A DNA stretch of 64,000 bases. It comes from JBFMHP01 sp040752855. Lineage in GTDB: Bacteria > Pseudomonadota > Gammaproteobacteria > RBG-16-57-12. Positions 17,143 to 25,194 of the stretch are shown in pieces. The stretch's first letter is position 1, and every line of letters begins with the position of its first letter. The stretch is taken from positions 1-64,000 of the forward strand of contig JBFMHP010000037.1 of the NCBI GenBank assembly GCA_040752855.1, written 5' to 3'. Position numbers and translations under genes: made by a program. The notes beneath the pieces are model-generated. The model was not told where the DNA came from, did no database searches, and saw nothing but the letters and a program-made list of their open reading frames with translations.

Positions 17143-17649
17143 ATGAAACACACGATGATCACCACCGCACTATTGTGCGCACTATTGTCGGCCGGCGTCG
17201 GAACCGCCGCAGCGGAGCAAAAACCCGACGCCCGGATGCTGGAGCGCGGGCGCTATATCTTGGCAACGAGCGGCTGCAACGACTGCCATACCGCGGGCTA
17301 TCCGGAAAATGCCGGCAAAATCCCCGTGCGCGACTGGGTCGAAGGTAATCCCGTCGGATTCCAGGGACCGTGGGGGACGACTTATCCCTCCAATCTACGG
17401 CTGACCATGCATGCATTGACCGAGGATGAATGGATGGCACAGGCGCGTTCCGAGCGGCGCCCGCCGATGCCCTGGTTTATGCTGCGGGACATGACGGACT
17501 ACGATCTGAAGTCCATCTATCACTTCATCCGCAGCCTCGGCCCCGCGGGCAAACCGGCGCCCGCGTATGCGCCGCCCGGACAAACCGTATCGACGCCTTA
17601 TATCGAGTTCTTTCCCAAGAATCTGCCGGAACAGCGCGCATCGAAATAG
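17143..17649 (+). CDS. Monohaem c-type cytochrome
   Basis: 168 residues. Signal peptide of ~24 residues, then one haem motif C45-N-D-C48-H49 and a probable distal Met in PPMPWFMLRDMTD (~112-120). The GFQGPWGTTYPSNLR and IYHFIRSLGPAGKPAPAYAPPG stretches are shared with small cytochromes next to dehydrogenases. No dehydrogenase partner is adjacent here. It would carry electrons in the periplasm. Strong ribosome site. Confidence 0.85.
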   Translation: MKHTMITTALLCALLSAGVGTAAAEQKPDARMLERGRYILATSGCNDCHTAGYPENAGKIPVRDWVEGNPVGFQGPWGTTYPSNLRLTMHALTEDEWMAQARSERRPPMPWFMLRDMTDYDLKSIYHFIRSLGPAGKPAPAYAPPGQTVSTPYIEFFPKNLPEQRASK

Positions 17650-17657
17650 ATCCGCGC

Positions 17658-18983
17658 TCAAGTCGCTTCCGCCACATGCACCGGTCGTGTGATATGTAGG
17701 CGGAAGCGACCACGCCCGGTTTTTTCCAGGCTCAGGAAGGGACAGCGCTCGGCGAGACGCTTTTGCAGCAGGATCAGTCTGGCTTCGAGGTTCTCGCCGA
17801 TGTCGGGCAGGCGCAGCGCCGGGTCGAGGCGCAATTCGCGATTGGTGAAGTCCGTGCGGCCATGTTGCAGATACTCGCGCAGCAATTTCCACAAAATCGC
17901 GCCCGCCACCCCCTTGATCAAGTAGTCACAGTCGATGAACACGCTGTTGTCGGCGGCGTAATGGCGAATAAGGGCGGGGCTCCCGCTGACGGTATCCGGC
18001 CGGGAAACGACGTCACCGCCGCTCTCATGCTCCGCCGCTTGGCCGCAGAGCTGGATCATCGATGCAAGATAATCCGCGAGCGTGAGTAGAGCATCCTCGT
18101 CTTCATAGGAAAAGCGCCGATCGTGCGGGCTTTCAACATAGAGCACCCCGCGCAGTCGCCCGTGGAGCTGCACGGGCACCGCCAACTGGCTGCGGGAGTC
18201 CGGGATACCGGGAAGCGGGATCTCCGTTTCGAGGTCACATTGCGCCACGCCGTGCCGCACCGCCTGGCTATAGAGGTATTCATTGGTCATGTGGGCGATG
18301 CGGATAGGCGTGCCCTCGCGCGCCGCCACACCGATGATGCCCTCGCCCAGCCGGATCTCGGAGCCCACGCCGGAGCGCTCGTAACCGCGACTCGCCACGG
18401 TGTAGAGCCGATCACCGCTTTCGCTGAGCAGCAACAGCATCATGTGATGGATATCGAACTGCTGCTCCAGGGACAGCAAGGTTTCATCCAGCAGGGAAGC
18501 AAGATCGGTGCAGCGCGCGATACGTTGGGCAGCCGCGCGCAACGCCGCGAGGTGATTGCGGCGCGGCGGCGGTGGCGGCAGCGTAGTCCCCGGCACTTGT
18601 TCGATCGACAGCACCTCGTACACGTCGGAGCCCTGAAGTTTGAAGACCTTGCTCATGCCCGCGTGCGATGCGATGCCGGCGAGCTTGGCCTTCATGTTCT
18701 CGAACAGCGGACCCTCGGTTTCCGTGCGCAAATAGCGCAGCGCCAAACGATAATGCGCGGCAGTATCGGGATCGACCACTTGCACGGTGGCGTAAGGATT
18801 GACCAGGATGTTTTCGCGGGTCTTGCTGAAAAACTGAAAGGAAAGCGCCACATGCCCATTGTCGATGTAGTGGACGTGAGAAAGATAAGCCACGTTCGGC
18901 ATGCCATCGGGCGCACACGTGGCGATGGTGGCCGGAATGGCTCCGTCCAAACAGCGGCGTATGGTATCCAGCGCGGGCATCAT
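17658..18983 (-). CDS. PNPOx-like / GAF / C-terminal winged-helix-like regulator
   Basis: 441 residues. ~1-135: split-barrel flavin-binding (PNPOx-like) domain with IPATIATCAPDGMPNVAYLSHVHYIDNG. ~160-320: GAF domain (LLDETLLSLEQQFDIHHMMLLLLSE..RLGEGIIGVAAREG). ~345-441: a region with VFIDCDYLIKGVAGAILWKLLREY and FTNRELRLDPALRLPDIGENLEARLILLQKRL, which resembles the DNA-binding-like tail of adenylate-cyclase-associated regulators. The combination suggests a redox or small-ligand sensor. ATG 18983 has TGAGG nine bases ahead. It lies 11 bases behind another PNPOx-fold gene, likely same operon. Confidence 0.75.
   Translation of the reverse strand: MMPALDTIRRCLDGAIPATIATCAPDGMPNVAYLSHVHYIDNGHVALSFQFFSKTRENILVNPYATVQVVDPDTAAHYRLALRYLRTETEGPLFENMKAKLAGIASHAGMSKVFKLQGSDVYEVLSIEQVPGTTLPPPPPRRNHLAALRAAAQRIARCTDLASLLDETLLSLEQQFDIHHMMLLLLSESGDRLYTVASRGYERSGVGSEIRLGEGIIGVAAREGTPIRIAHMTNEYLYSQAVRHGVAQCDLETEIPLPGIPDSRSQLAVPVQLHGRLRGVLYVESPHDRRFSYEDEDALLTLADYLASMIQLCGQAAEHESGGDVVSRPDTVSGSPALIRHYAADNSVFIDCDYLIKGVAGAILWKLLREYLQHGRTDFTNRELRLDPALRLPDIGENLEARLILLQKRLAERCPFLSLEKTGRGRFRLHITRPVHVAEAT
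17662..17710. repeat. 12-bp perfect inverted repeat at a convergent gene end
   Basis: GTCGCTTCCGCC at 17662-17673 is complementary to GGCGGAAGCGAC at 17699-17710, with a 25-base loop. It lies inside the last codons of the minus-strand gene and 13 bases after the cytochrome stop; CCGGTTTTTTCC follows on the plus strand. A terminator for the cytochrome is plausible. Confidence 0.5.
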
Positions 18984-18994
18984 GTCGCAATACC

Positions 18995-19483
18995 TCAAAG
19001 CCGGCGTCCGGCCCCCGGGCCGGGCGTCTGTTGGAATACGTTGAGCGGAGTAAACGTTACGGCCACGATATCGTCCGTCTGGGGTGGTATCACCATGCGG
19101 GCAAAGCGCTCGGCGTGGCCGAGACGGGCTAATTCCGCCACGAACTGCTCGACGTGCACGCCCATCAGGGCTCGATCATCCTCGCGCACGAGACCTATCA
19201 CGGCATCCACCCCTTTGAGCTGGATGGATTGGTGGGTGCTGGGCCTGACAGCCACCACGGCGATTGCGCCGTTGTCGCGCAAGTTGTCGAGCAAGGCCGG
19301 GCACCGCTGCGCGGCGAGAAACACCGTGACGCGACGCCGGTCATCGGACACCCGGCATCCGGCCGCGCGGGTGATCGTAGCGATATGCTTCGCATCGCGC
19401 CCGGCGACATTGATGGTCACGTGTTCCCGCAGAAAAACAGCGTGTTCCTCCGCGAGAGGTGGATGTTCAATATCATTGGCCAT
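18995..19483 (-). CDS. PNPOx-fold (FMN-binding split barrel) protein
   Basis: 162 residues. The pattern AEEHAVFLREHVTINVAGRD, GCRVSDDRRRVTVFLAAQRCPALLDNLRDNGAIAVV and STHQSIQLKGVDA is typical of pyridoxamine-phosphate-oxidase-like proteins that bind FMN or F420. No catalytic role is evident. It is followed by the PNPOx-GAF protein 11 bases downstream, so the two probably act together. Confidence 0.75.
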   Translation of the reverse strand: MANDIEHPPLAEEHAVFLREHVTINVAGRDAKHIATITRAAGCRVSDDRRRVTVFLAAQRCPALLDNLRDNGAIAVVAVRPSTHQSIQLKGVDAVIGLVREDDRALMGVHVEQFVAELARLGHAERFARMVIPPQTDDIVAVTFTPLNVFQQTPGPGAGRRL

Positions 19484-19637
19484 GGGATTTAATCTAATTG
19501 CCGCTGCCTGGATTGCAAGGTGGCTCAGTATACAACGCCGATGTGCGGACCACGCAATACGCGGTGAAGCCGGACACTGTTCGTGGACTGATTAATTCTC
19601 CCTTCGATTGTGAGGCGAATACGATTTACTGAGTAAT

Positions 19638-19754
19638 TTAACAGCTTGCTGAAAATGGTTTTTAGTCCCTTCTCTCACAGGGAGAAGGCTAGGATTTATC
19701 TCCCTCACCCCAGCCCTCTCCCTAAGGGAGAGGGAGTTTTCAACACTCTGTTAA
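19638..19754. mobile_element. 117-bp MITE-like element with imperfect 18-bp terminal repeats
   Basis: TTAACAGCTTGCTGAAAA (19638-19655) faces TTTTCAACACTCTGTTAA (19737-19754); 15 of 18 positions pair. Inside are two further hairpins, CCTTCTCTCACAGGGAGAAGG and CCCTCTCCCTAAGGGAGAGGG. The inner part is shared with repeats at 41.6, 57.2, 59.1 and 63.0 kb. It fills the gap between convergently arranged units and ends 40 bases from the DrrB-like stop. Confidence 0.7.
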
Positions 19755-19794
19755 GCTGTAAGGGGCAAAGCGAAATGCCTCTCTGGTTTGACCG

Positions 19795-20598
19795 CTATCT
19801 CCTCCGGTAAAGCCATAGCGTCACCGGCGCCAAGGTCACGGTCAAAAGTGCCGGCGCCAGCAGCGCGAGACCCAATTCCGTCCACGTCGCGCCGCCGTTC
19901 ATCAGGCCGCGCATGGCGGTCGTCATCAGCGACACCGGATTGATCTCCACGAACACCCGCAGCCATCCGGGCATGGTGACTGGGTCGACCATGATGTTCG
20001 AGGCGAACACCAGCGGCATGATGCCGGTGAAGCCCATGGTCATCACGGTGTTGGGCGTGCGCATGACAAGGCCGAGCACCAGGAATACCCAGCCCACGCC
20101 GAACCCGATCATCAGCAACAGCGCCAGGGCGGCGAGCACACCGGTGAGACCTGCCTCCGGCCGGTAGCCGAGCAGCATGCCGATGCTCAGAATGATCAGC
20201 GAGGCGATGAGATGGCGCAGCACATCGCCGACCATCAAGCCGGCGAACGGTGCGAGCGGCCATATGGGCAGCGAGCGAAAGCGATCGAACAGCCCCTTGC
20301 CGAGGTCGGTACAAAGCCCCATCCCCGAATACACGGAGTTGAATATCACCGTTTGCACCAGAATGCCCGGCAGAAAAAACTGCACGTACCGATCCGTGGA
20401 ACCGGCCAGCGCGCCGCCGAACACAAATGTGAACAGCAATGTAAACATGATCGGCGTCATCACCAGATCGAACAGCTGCTCGGGTACGTGCTTGAACTTG
20501 AGCACCGCGCGCCAGCCGAACGCCAACGCGTTGGAGATCGCGCCCGGTTCGGGGGGGCGCTCCACTTGAATGGCGACGGGTGTGACCTCGGATTTCAT
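19795..20598 (-). CDS. ABC-2 type transporter permease (DrrB-like)
   Basis: 267 residues, six hydrophobic segments. The stretch LGKGLFDRFRSLPIWPLAPFAGLMVGD is the conserved cytoplasmic helix of the DrrB/ABC-2 family, and PLVFASNIMVDPVTMPGWLRVFVEINPVS fits the last periplasmic loop. It would export a hydrophobic compound together with the ATPase encoded by the gene it overlaps by four bases. Substrate unknown. Confidence 0.87.
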   Translation of the reverse strand: MKSEVTPVAIQVERPPEPGAISNALAFGWRAVLKFKHVPEQLFDLVMTPIMFTLLFTFVFGGALAGSTDRYVQFFLPGILVQTVIFNSVYSGMGLCTDLGKGLFDRFRSLPIWPLAPFAGLMVGDVLRHLIASLIILSIGMLLGYRPEAGLTGVLAALALLLMIGFGVGWVFLVLGLVMRTPNTVMTMGFTGIMPLVFASNIMVDPVTMPGWLRVFVEINPVSLMTTAMRGLMNGGATWTELGLALLAPALLTVTLAPVTLWLYRRR

Positions 20599-21578
20599 CG
20601 CGGCTCTCCCGGGGCGGGTGCGTTTTCGGCGCCGTGTCCCGTCAACGCGAAAAACACCTCATCGAGACTCGGGGCGGCCATCGAGAAACCTTCGACGGGT
20701 ATGCTGTCCGCCGTCAGCGCTGCCAGCGCCTCGTGGGCTTGATGTGGGGAGTTCGCCTTAATCCACAGCGCCGCGCCTTCCACGTTGCGGTGCGCGTCAC
20801 CGCCCAAATGCCGCTCGAGCACACGCGCGGCTTCCTCGATCCGAGACGGGTCCGCCAGCGTCACACGCAGGAAGCCCGACCCCGTTGCCGCCTTCAATTC
20901 GCGACTCGTTCCCTCGGCGATTTTTCTACCATGATCAATCACCGCAATGCGCGCGGCCAATTGGTCGGCTTCTTCCAAATATTGCGTGGTCAGTAGAATG
21001 GTCACCCCTTGGCTCGCCAGCGCGCGGATCACGCGCCAAACGCTCTTGCGCGCATTGGGATCGAGACCGGTGGTCGGTTCGTCGAGAAACAAAATCGACG
21101 GGGTCACCACCAGCGACGCGGCGATATCGAGCCTGCGGCGCATGCCGCCCGAATAGTGCTTCACCTGGCGGCGGGCCGCATCGGCGAGATCGAACGCCGC
21201 CAGCAACGCATCGGCGCGCTCCGCCGAGCGGCGGCGAAATCCCCAGAGTTTGGCCAGCAAGATCAGGTTCTCGCGTCCCGTCAGATCCTCGTCCAATGAT
21301 GCGAATTGGCCGGTCATGGCGATGGACTTGCGCACGGCGTGGGGCGCCGCGATGAGGTCATGTCCCATGACGCGGGCTGAACCGCCATCGGGTTTGAGCA
21401 AGGTCGCGAGCATGCGCAGCAGCGTGGTTTTACCCGCGCCGTTCGGACCCAGGATGCCGAAGATCATCCCGCGCGGCACCTCAAGGTCGATGCCGTTGAC
21501 CGCGTGCAGTTTATCGAAGGTCTTGACGAGCCCGCGCGCGGCGATGGCGGGAAAAGGCGGTGTGAAATCAGCTTGCAT
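20595..21578 (-). CDS. ABC transporter ATP-binding protein (DrrA-like)
   Basis: 327 residues. Walker A GPNGAGKTT, signature YSGGMRRRLDIAASL, Walker B ILFLDEPTTGLD and the His of the H-loop region (TTQYLEEADQLAARIAVIDHGR) are present. The C-terminal ~85 residues form the extension typical of daunorubicin-resistance-type ATPases. GGGGAGG precedes the ATG. Only 44 bases upstream lies the broken end of an ECF sigma gene, so its original promoter may have been lost or replaced. Confidence 0.9.
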   Translation of the reverse strand: MQADFTPPFPAIAARGLVKTFDKLHAVNGIDLEVPRGMIFGILGPNGAGKTTLLRMLATLLKPDGGSARVMGHDLIAAPHAVRKSIAMTGQFASLDEDLTGRENLILLAKLWGFRRRSAERADALLAAFDLADAARRQVKHYSGGMRRRLDIAASLVVTPSILFLDEPTTGLDPNARKSVWRVIRALASQGVTILLTTQYLEEADQLAARIAVIDHGRKIAEGTSRELKAATGSGFLRVTLADPSRIEEAARVLERHLGGDAHRNVEGAALWIKANSPHQAHEALAALTADSIPVEGFSMAAPSLDEVFFALTGHGAENAPAPGEPR

Positions 21579-21621
21579 GGTTCCTCCCCTGTGACAGCAT
21601 GTAATTCCTCCTCAACAATTT

Positions 21622-21750
21622 GAGATCAAAGTCGCCGACCGGGCGGATCAGCGTAGCGAGAACGCGGCGCGACTCTTCCTGGTCGAGAGTCTTCGAGTCT
21701 CACGCTGCGGTTTGGTTTCATTCATATCCATTCGATTCGTGTCATGAGTT
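21622..21750 (-). pseudogene. 5' remnant of an ECF42-type sigma factor gene
   Basis: The minus strand encodes MDMNETKPQRET and, after a frame change, SRRVLATLIRPVGDFDL, matching the first ~40 codons of the intact sigma gene at 36002-37252 (MDMDETKPRRAS.., SRRVLATLIRLLGDFDL). DNA similarity continues through the upstream flank to about 21865, paired with 37253-37425. The gene is cut after ~43 codons and runs into the DrrA leader. It is a decayed duplicate. Confidence 0.8.
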
Positions 21751-21875
21751 CGAACTGAGGCATATTTCCCGTTCCGGAAAATATCCGCGTTGGCGCCGGG
21801 GATTTCCGCACCCATTGCGCCCCGCTGCTCGACGCTAGATCTTCTGGCCGCCCTAGACCAGCACGAGATCAAGAC

Positions 21876-21937
21876 ACCCAACACGGCTTGGATTCAGGCG
21901 CGTTGCGGAGCAACGTCGCCTGCAACCTGGTGTAGGC
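21876..21937 (-). repeat. Integron attC-like site 3' of the methyltransferase
   Basis: On the minus strand the site runs from GCCTACA (R''-like, 21931-21937) to GTTGGGT (R', 21876-21882; fits GTTRRRY). Between them CAGGCG-(A)-CGTTGC pairs with GCAACG-CGCCTG around a three-base loop with one unpaired base, as in short attC sites. It starts 16 bases after the stop of the minus-strand methyltransferase gene, the place and orientation expected for a cassette's own attC. Confidence 0.6.
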
Positions 21938-21952
21938 CCCGTGGTTTGCACT

Positions 21953-22384
21953 CTAGTCGTCAAGGGAAACCTCACGAAGCGGATCGCCTCCATCTATGTA
22001 GAGGCGCCCTCCTTTGACCAGTGCTGCGCGAATCCGCCGCCTGGCTATACGCCCAGCTTCGGGGTGACGACCGTCAAGTGCGCCAACCCGAACTGCAAAG
22101 GCGATATCATATGGCCTTTCACCCTCCTCCAACACAAAGTCCTCCACTGCCACGTGGCGAAAGCTCAGTCGGCCAGACGCCAACTCGGCCCCTGATCCCG
22201 CTATAGCCTGTGCGATTGCTTTGGCGGAACGGTCAATAGCCAGAACATGCCCATTGCCGATCTGCTTGGCGACCGCACGCGCCGCAGCACCAGGACCGCA
22301 ACCAATCTCGAGGACACGGAGCCCCGGCCTCAATGGCAGAGCTTTCACGATCGCTGCAAGGCGGGGTGATAGATCACTGGTCAT
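21953..22384 (-). CDS. Class I SAM-dependent methyltransferase
   Basis: 143 residues, shorter than usual. Motif I LRVLEIGCGPGAAARAV and the acidic end of strand 2 (VLAIDRSAKAI) are clear; the central FVLEEGERPYDIAFAVRVGAL and C-terminal ALVKGGRLYIDGG complete the Rossmann core. Substrate unknown. AAAGGAGCTGAG stands before ATG 22384. An attC-like hairpin follows the stop, so this is a candidate integron cassette gene. A terminator separates it from the upstream DUF998 gene. Confidence 0.85.
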   Translation of the reverse strand: MTSDLSPRLAAIVKALPLRPGLRVLEIGCGPGAAARAVAKQIGNGHVLAIDRSAKAIAQAIAGSGAELASGRLSFRHVAVEDFVLEEGERPYDIAFAVRVGALDGRHPEAGRIARRRIRAALVKGGRLYIDGGDPLREVSLDD

Positions 22385-22427
22385 CTCAGCTCCTTTGGAT
22401 ACCCGAGAGAAGGCCTGGTCACCCGGC

Positions 22428-22449
22428 AAAAAAGCAACCTAATGGTTGC
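22428..22449 (-). terminator. Rho-independent terminator behind the DUF998 operon
   Basis: On the minus strand GCAACC-ATTA-GGTTGC is followed by TTTTTT. It lies between the DUF998 stop (22482) and the methyltransferase start (22384), so it would end the multi-gene unit that begins near 25.2 kb. Confidence 0.65.
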
Positions 22450-22481
22450 AAATATTTCGAGACCGACGGCGCGACATGACA

Positions 22482-23189
22482 TCAGGCATGGATAGTTCGC
22501 CTAGGATGTAAGAGAACACGTTTCCTATACACCTTGATAGCCGCAATGCCGATCACCATTAGCCAGATAATGTACAAAAGCACTAACACCCTGTTTACAT
22601 AACCGCCGAATGCAATAACGCCGGCGGGAAGCGCGGTGAGCATCTCTTTTGTCTCGGGGTGAAAGGCTCCCGCGCTTTTCAACCCGGAGACAAATATCGC
22701 CATCGTAACGGCCATCACTACCATACTGATCCAAGTCGCATGCGCTGATATCAGCAGCCTCTTCCGATCGAAGCCATACGCGCGTGCAAGGTGAACGCTG
22801 ATCACGAGCGCAGCGATCGGCAGCGTCGGTACGCCCAGCGCAAAAGCAGCTCCATGCAACTCGTGCCGGACATCGAATAATCCGCCCATAATCTCTCCCA
22901 AACCGGAAACACCGAGCAGGACGATCCCGGCTCTACCCCAGTTGCTGTTCATCAACGGATATAGCGAAGCTGCGGCACTCCAGGAACTAATCCCCCAACA
23001 AAGAAAGAACAACGTGAGTATCCAACCGAACTCTCCATAGGCGTACTCGCTAATCATTCGCCAGGACGGGTCAAAGTCTGGACTAACGACGTGTAGCAGA
23101 AGCAGCCACACGACTGCGGCCATGGCGAGAACAATGGATAGCTTCGCCAAGACAATAGGGGTTGGGTTCGACGGCTGATTCTGTGTCAT
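22482..23189 (-). CDS. DUF998 integral membrane protein
   Basis: 235 residues with six hydrophobic helices. The N-terminal VSPDFDPSWRMISEYAYGEFGW and the FDVRHELHGAAFALGVPTLPIAAL region are characteristic of DUF998. Function unknown; such proteins are often found in stress-type clusters. ATG 23189 has AAGGAGTAACA ahead, better than the longer in-frame start that overlaps the VOC gene. Last gene before the terminator at 22428. Confidence 0.82.
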   Translation of the reverse strand: MTQNQPSNPTPIVLAKLSIVLAMAAVVWLLLLHVVSPDFDPSWRMISEYAYGEFGWILTLFFLCWGISSWSAAASLYPLMNSNWGRAGIVLLGVSGLGEIMGGLFDVRHELHGAAFALGVPTLPIAALVISVHLARAYGFDRKRLLISAHATWISMVVMAVTMAIFVSGLKSAGAFHPETKEMLTALPAGVIAFGGYVNRVLVLLYIIWLMVIGIAAIKVYRKRVLLHPRRTIHA

Positions 23190-23224
23190 TGTTACTCCTT
23201 CAATTGCAGGTTCAACCGGCTCGC

Positions 23225-23614
23225 TCACATACCCGCGGCGGGCTGAAGCATGCTGTTGCGGTTGCCTTCCGTGTCCAGGAAAGAAACATATTGCCCGACA
23301 CCCGGAATCTCCATGGGTTCCCCGAGCGTTTCACCACCGGCTTTGTTCACCTTTTTCATCGACGCACGAATACCCTCTACCACAATCACGACCGATGGGT
23401 ACTTAGGCGAGTCAGGATTCTTGGGAAACATCCCGCCGTTGATCGCGCCGGCCGGCGCGCCCGGCTTGGCATCGGACTCGGCGGTGGTGACAAGGAGATA
23501 GTTGCCCATCTCCTCGCCTAATAACTGCGTCCTCCACCCAAACGCGGATTCATAAAATTTTGCTGCGCGTTTCGCATCTTCATAAGGCATCTCAAAGTGT
23601 ACGACGGGATTCAT
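23225..23614 (-). CDS. VOC-superfamily protein (glyoxalase/dioxygenase fold)
   Basis: 129 residues, two beta-alpha-beta-beta-beta modules. HFEMPYEDAKRAAKFYESAFGW begins the first and FLDTEGNRNSMLQPA closes the second. His and Glu candidates for a metal site are present (VVHFEM; SFLDTEGN). AAGGAGGAAACACC precedes the ATG. Enzymatic role unknown; part of the run 25160-22482. Confidence 0.85.
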   Translation of the reverse strand: MNPVVHFEMPYEDAKRAAKFYESAFGWRTQLLGEEMGNYLLVTTAESDAKPGAPAGAINGGMFPKNPDSPKYPSVVIVVEGIRASMKKVNKAGGETLGEPMEIPGVGQYVSFLDTEGNRNSMLQPAAGM

Positions 23615-23691
23615 GGTGTTTCCTCCTTGGGTTGCGTGTGGTTTTTGTCGAATCGATGACATAAGCTGGCTTAAGTGGAGCCAAATATCTA

Positions 23692-24153
23692 CTATGCTTC
23701 GTTGTACGCCCTCTCCAGCGCCGCAACGTCGAGTTTTACCATCTTCATCATCGCCGCCATCACCGCCTGCACCTTCTTTGGATTGCTGTCACCGATGAGT
23801 TCCATGAAACGCCGCGGCACGATTTGCCAGGAGAGGCCGAAAGGATCGGTAATCCAGCCGCACTGTGCCGGTGTGGCGCCGGCCTTGATGAGCTTGTTCC
23901 AGTACTCGTCAACCTCGTTCTGGTCTTCGCAATTCACAAAAAGCGAAAACCCTTCGGAGAATTTGAAATGCGGACCGCCGTTGTAACCCATGAAGGTTTG
24001 ACCGCCGACGATGAATTCGGCGGCGGTGACGGGTCCGTCTTTGCCGTCGCGGGCGATATGCTTGATCTTGGAATCGGGAAACGTTGCGGTATAGAAGTCT
24101 ATCGCCGCTTCGAGCTGATCGTTGAACATCAAGAATGGAGTGACTTTGGACAT
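23692..24153 (-). CDS. PhnB-like VOC protein
   Basis: 153 residues, PhnB/3-demethylubiquinone-methyltransferase-like VOC subgroup: FLMFNDQLEAAIDFYTATFPDSKI, FMGYNGGPHFKFSEGFSLFVNCEDQ and DPFGLSWQIVPRRFMEL. The C-terminal VQAVMAAMMKMVKLDVAALERAY is also typical. Similar to the VOC gene at 27563. GAGGAGAACC precedes the ATG, 14 bases behind a DGPF gene. Confidence 0.87.
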   Translation of the reverse strand: MSKVTPFLMFNDQLEAAIDFYTATFPDSKIKHIARDGKDGPVTAAEFIVGGQTFMGYNGGPHFKFSEGFSLFVNCEDQNEVDEYWNKLIKAGATPAQCGWITDPFGLSWQIVPRRFMELIGDSNPKKVQAVMAAMMKMVKLDVAALERAYNEA

Positions 24154-24167
24154 TGGTGGTTCTCCTC

Positions 24168-24536
24168 TCAACGGTTGGATAATTGCGCCTTGGCCGCCGC
24201 CACCGTCTCGCGAATCGGCCGGATCGGGCGCACCTCGATCGAACCCACGCGTGCCGGCGGGATACCGGCGGCCAGGCGGATCGCCTCGTCCAAGTCCTTG
24301 GCCTCGATCATGTAAAAACCCGTAAGCTGCTCCTTGGTTTCGGCGAACGGGCCGTCGGTAATGGCGAGCTTGCCGTCGCGCACGCGCACGGTAGTGGCGG
24401 TCTGCACCGATTGTAGTGCTTCCGAGGCAAGACAATGTCCGCTGTTGCGAATCGCCGTGTCGTAGGCCACGCACTCCTCGTCCGGCAGTTCAGCCAAGCG
24501 ATTTTCGTCGAGGTAGACCAGGCAGAGATATTTCAT
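24168..24536 (-). CDS. DGPF/YCII-family protein 1
   Basis: 122 residues, ferredoxin-like YCII fold. Begins MKYLCLVYLDENRL and carries the family motif TDGPFAETKEQLTGFYMIEAKDLDEA near residue 65-90. Proteins of this family accompany ECF42 sigma factors; their biochemical role is not established. The start overlaps the end of the preceding VOC gene region with 13 bases to spare. Confidence 0.87.
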   Translation of the reverse strand: MKYLCLVYLDENRLAELPDEECVAYDTAIRNSGHCLASEALQSVQTATTVRVRDGKLAITDGPFAETKEQLTGFYMIEAKDLDEAIRLAAGIPPARVGSIEVRPIRPIRETVAAAKAQLSNR

Positions 24537-24549
24537 GGTAGTGCGGCTC

Positions 24550-24927
24550 TCACTGCATTGAATGCAGACCAATCATATTGCCCTCCGTGTCGGTCACCAA
24601 CGCGATAAAGCCGTATTGCCCGATGGAGAATTTTTCCTTAAAGATGCGACCGCCGCTGGCTGCGGCTTTTTTCGCTTCTGTCGCACAATCATCACAGGAA
24701 AAGTAAACCAGGGTACTGTTACCGCCCGAAGGGCATCCGTCCATCTTGACGAGCGAGCCCGTCGCACCCATTCCGTTCTCTTGCATGGGAAAGCTCCACA
24801 TTTCTAAACCAGGAGTCGGAGCCTCCAACTTTGTCAGCCGAACATTGAGCACGGACTCGTAGAATGCTTTGGCGCGCTTCATGTCTTGGACGTAAATCTC
24901 AAACCAGATGACGGGGTTGTTTTTCAT
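24550..24927 (-). CDS. VOC-superfamily protein
   Basis: 125 residues. WFEIYVQDMKRAKAFYESVLNV opens the first module; the second ends with GFIALVTDTEGNMIGLHSMQ, the common C-terminus of glyoxalase-like proteins. A CDDCATEAKK segment is unusual and could be redox-active. AAAGGAGACTTCTC precedes the ATG. Lies 38 bases behind a broken DGPF copy. Confidence 0.87.
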   Translation of the reverse strand: MKNNPVIWFEIYVQDMKRAKAFYESVLNVRLTKLEAPTPGLEMWSFPMQENGMGATGSLVKMDGCPSGGNSTLVYFSCDDCATEAKKAAASGGRIFKEKFSIGQYGFIALVTDTEGNMIGLHSMQ

Positions 24928-24965
24928 GAGAAGTCTCCTTTGCGGAAGTAGTGTGTCTGAGCGAC

Positions 24966-25160
24966 TCAGCCTGCAGTGTACGGAGTATCAAATCGAGCGT
25001 CTGCGCGTCGTCGGCAATCATATTTCAACGCTTTCATACCGTGCCCCGGGGATCTTCGCGGCCACCTCGATGGCCTCTCGTTCAGGTCGCAGGCCTCGAT
25101 CACGCAATAACCTCCGCACTGCTCCTTGGTCTCGGCGCAGTTCAGGCAGAGATATGTCAT
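24966..25160 (-). pseudogene. Broken DGPF/YCII gene
   Basis: Starts MTYLCLNCAET and jumps directly to KEQCGGYCVIEACDLNE. Compared with the intact gene at 28149, the part between the two AET codon groups (about 70 codons, from CAET to FAET) is missing, as from recombination between short direct repeats. A two-base duplication (GAGAGG for GAGG) after DLNE then shifts the frame; the shifted frame still reads AIEVAAKIPGARYESVEI. It keeps the upstream promoter motif at 25195. Confidence 0.85.
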
Positions 25161-25194
25161 AGGTTTTCCTTTCGAAGTCCGGTTGCCATGCCGT

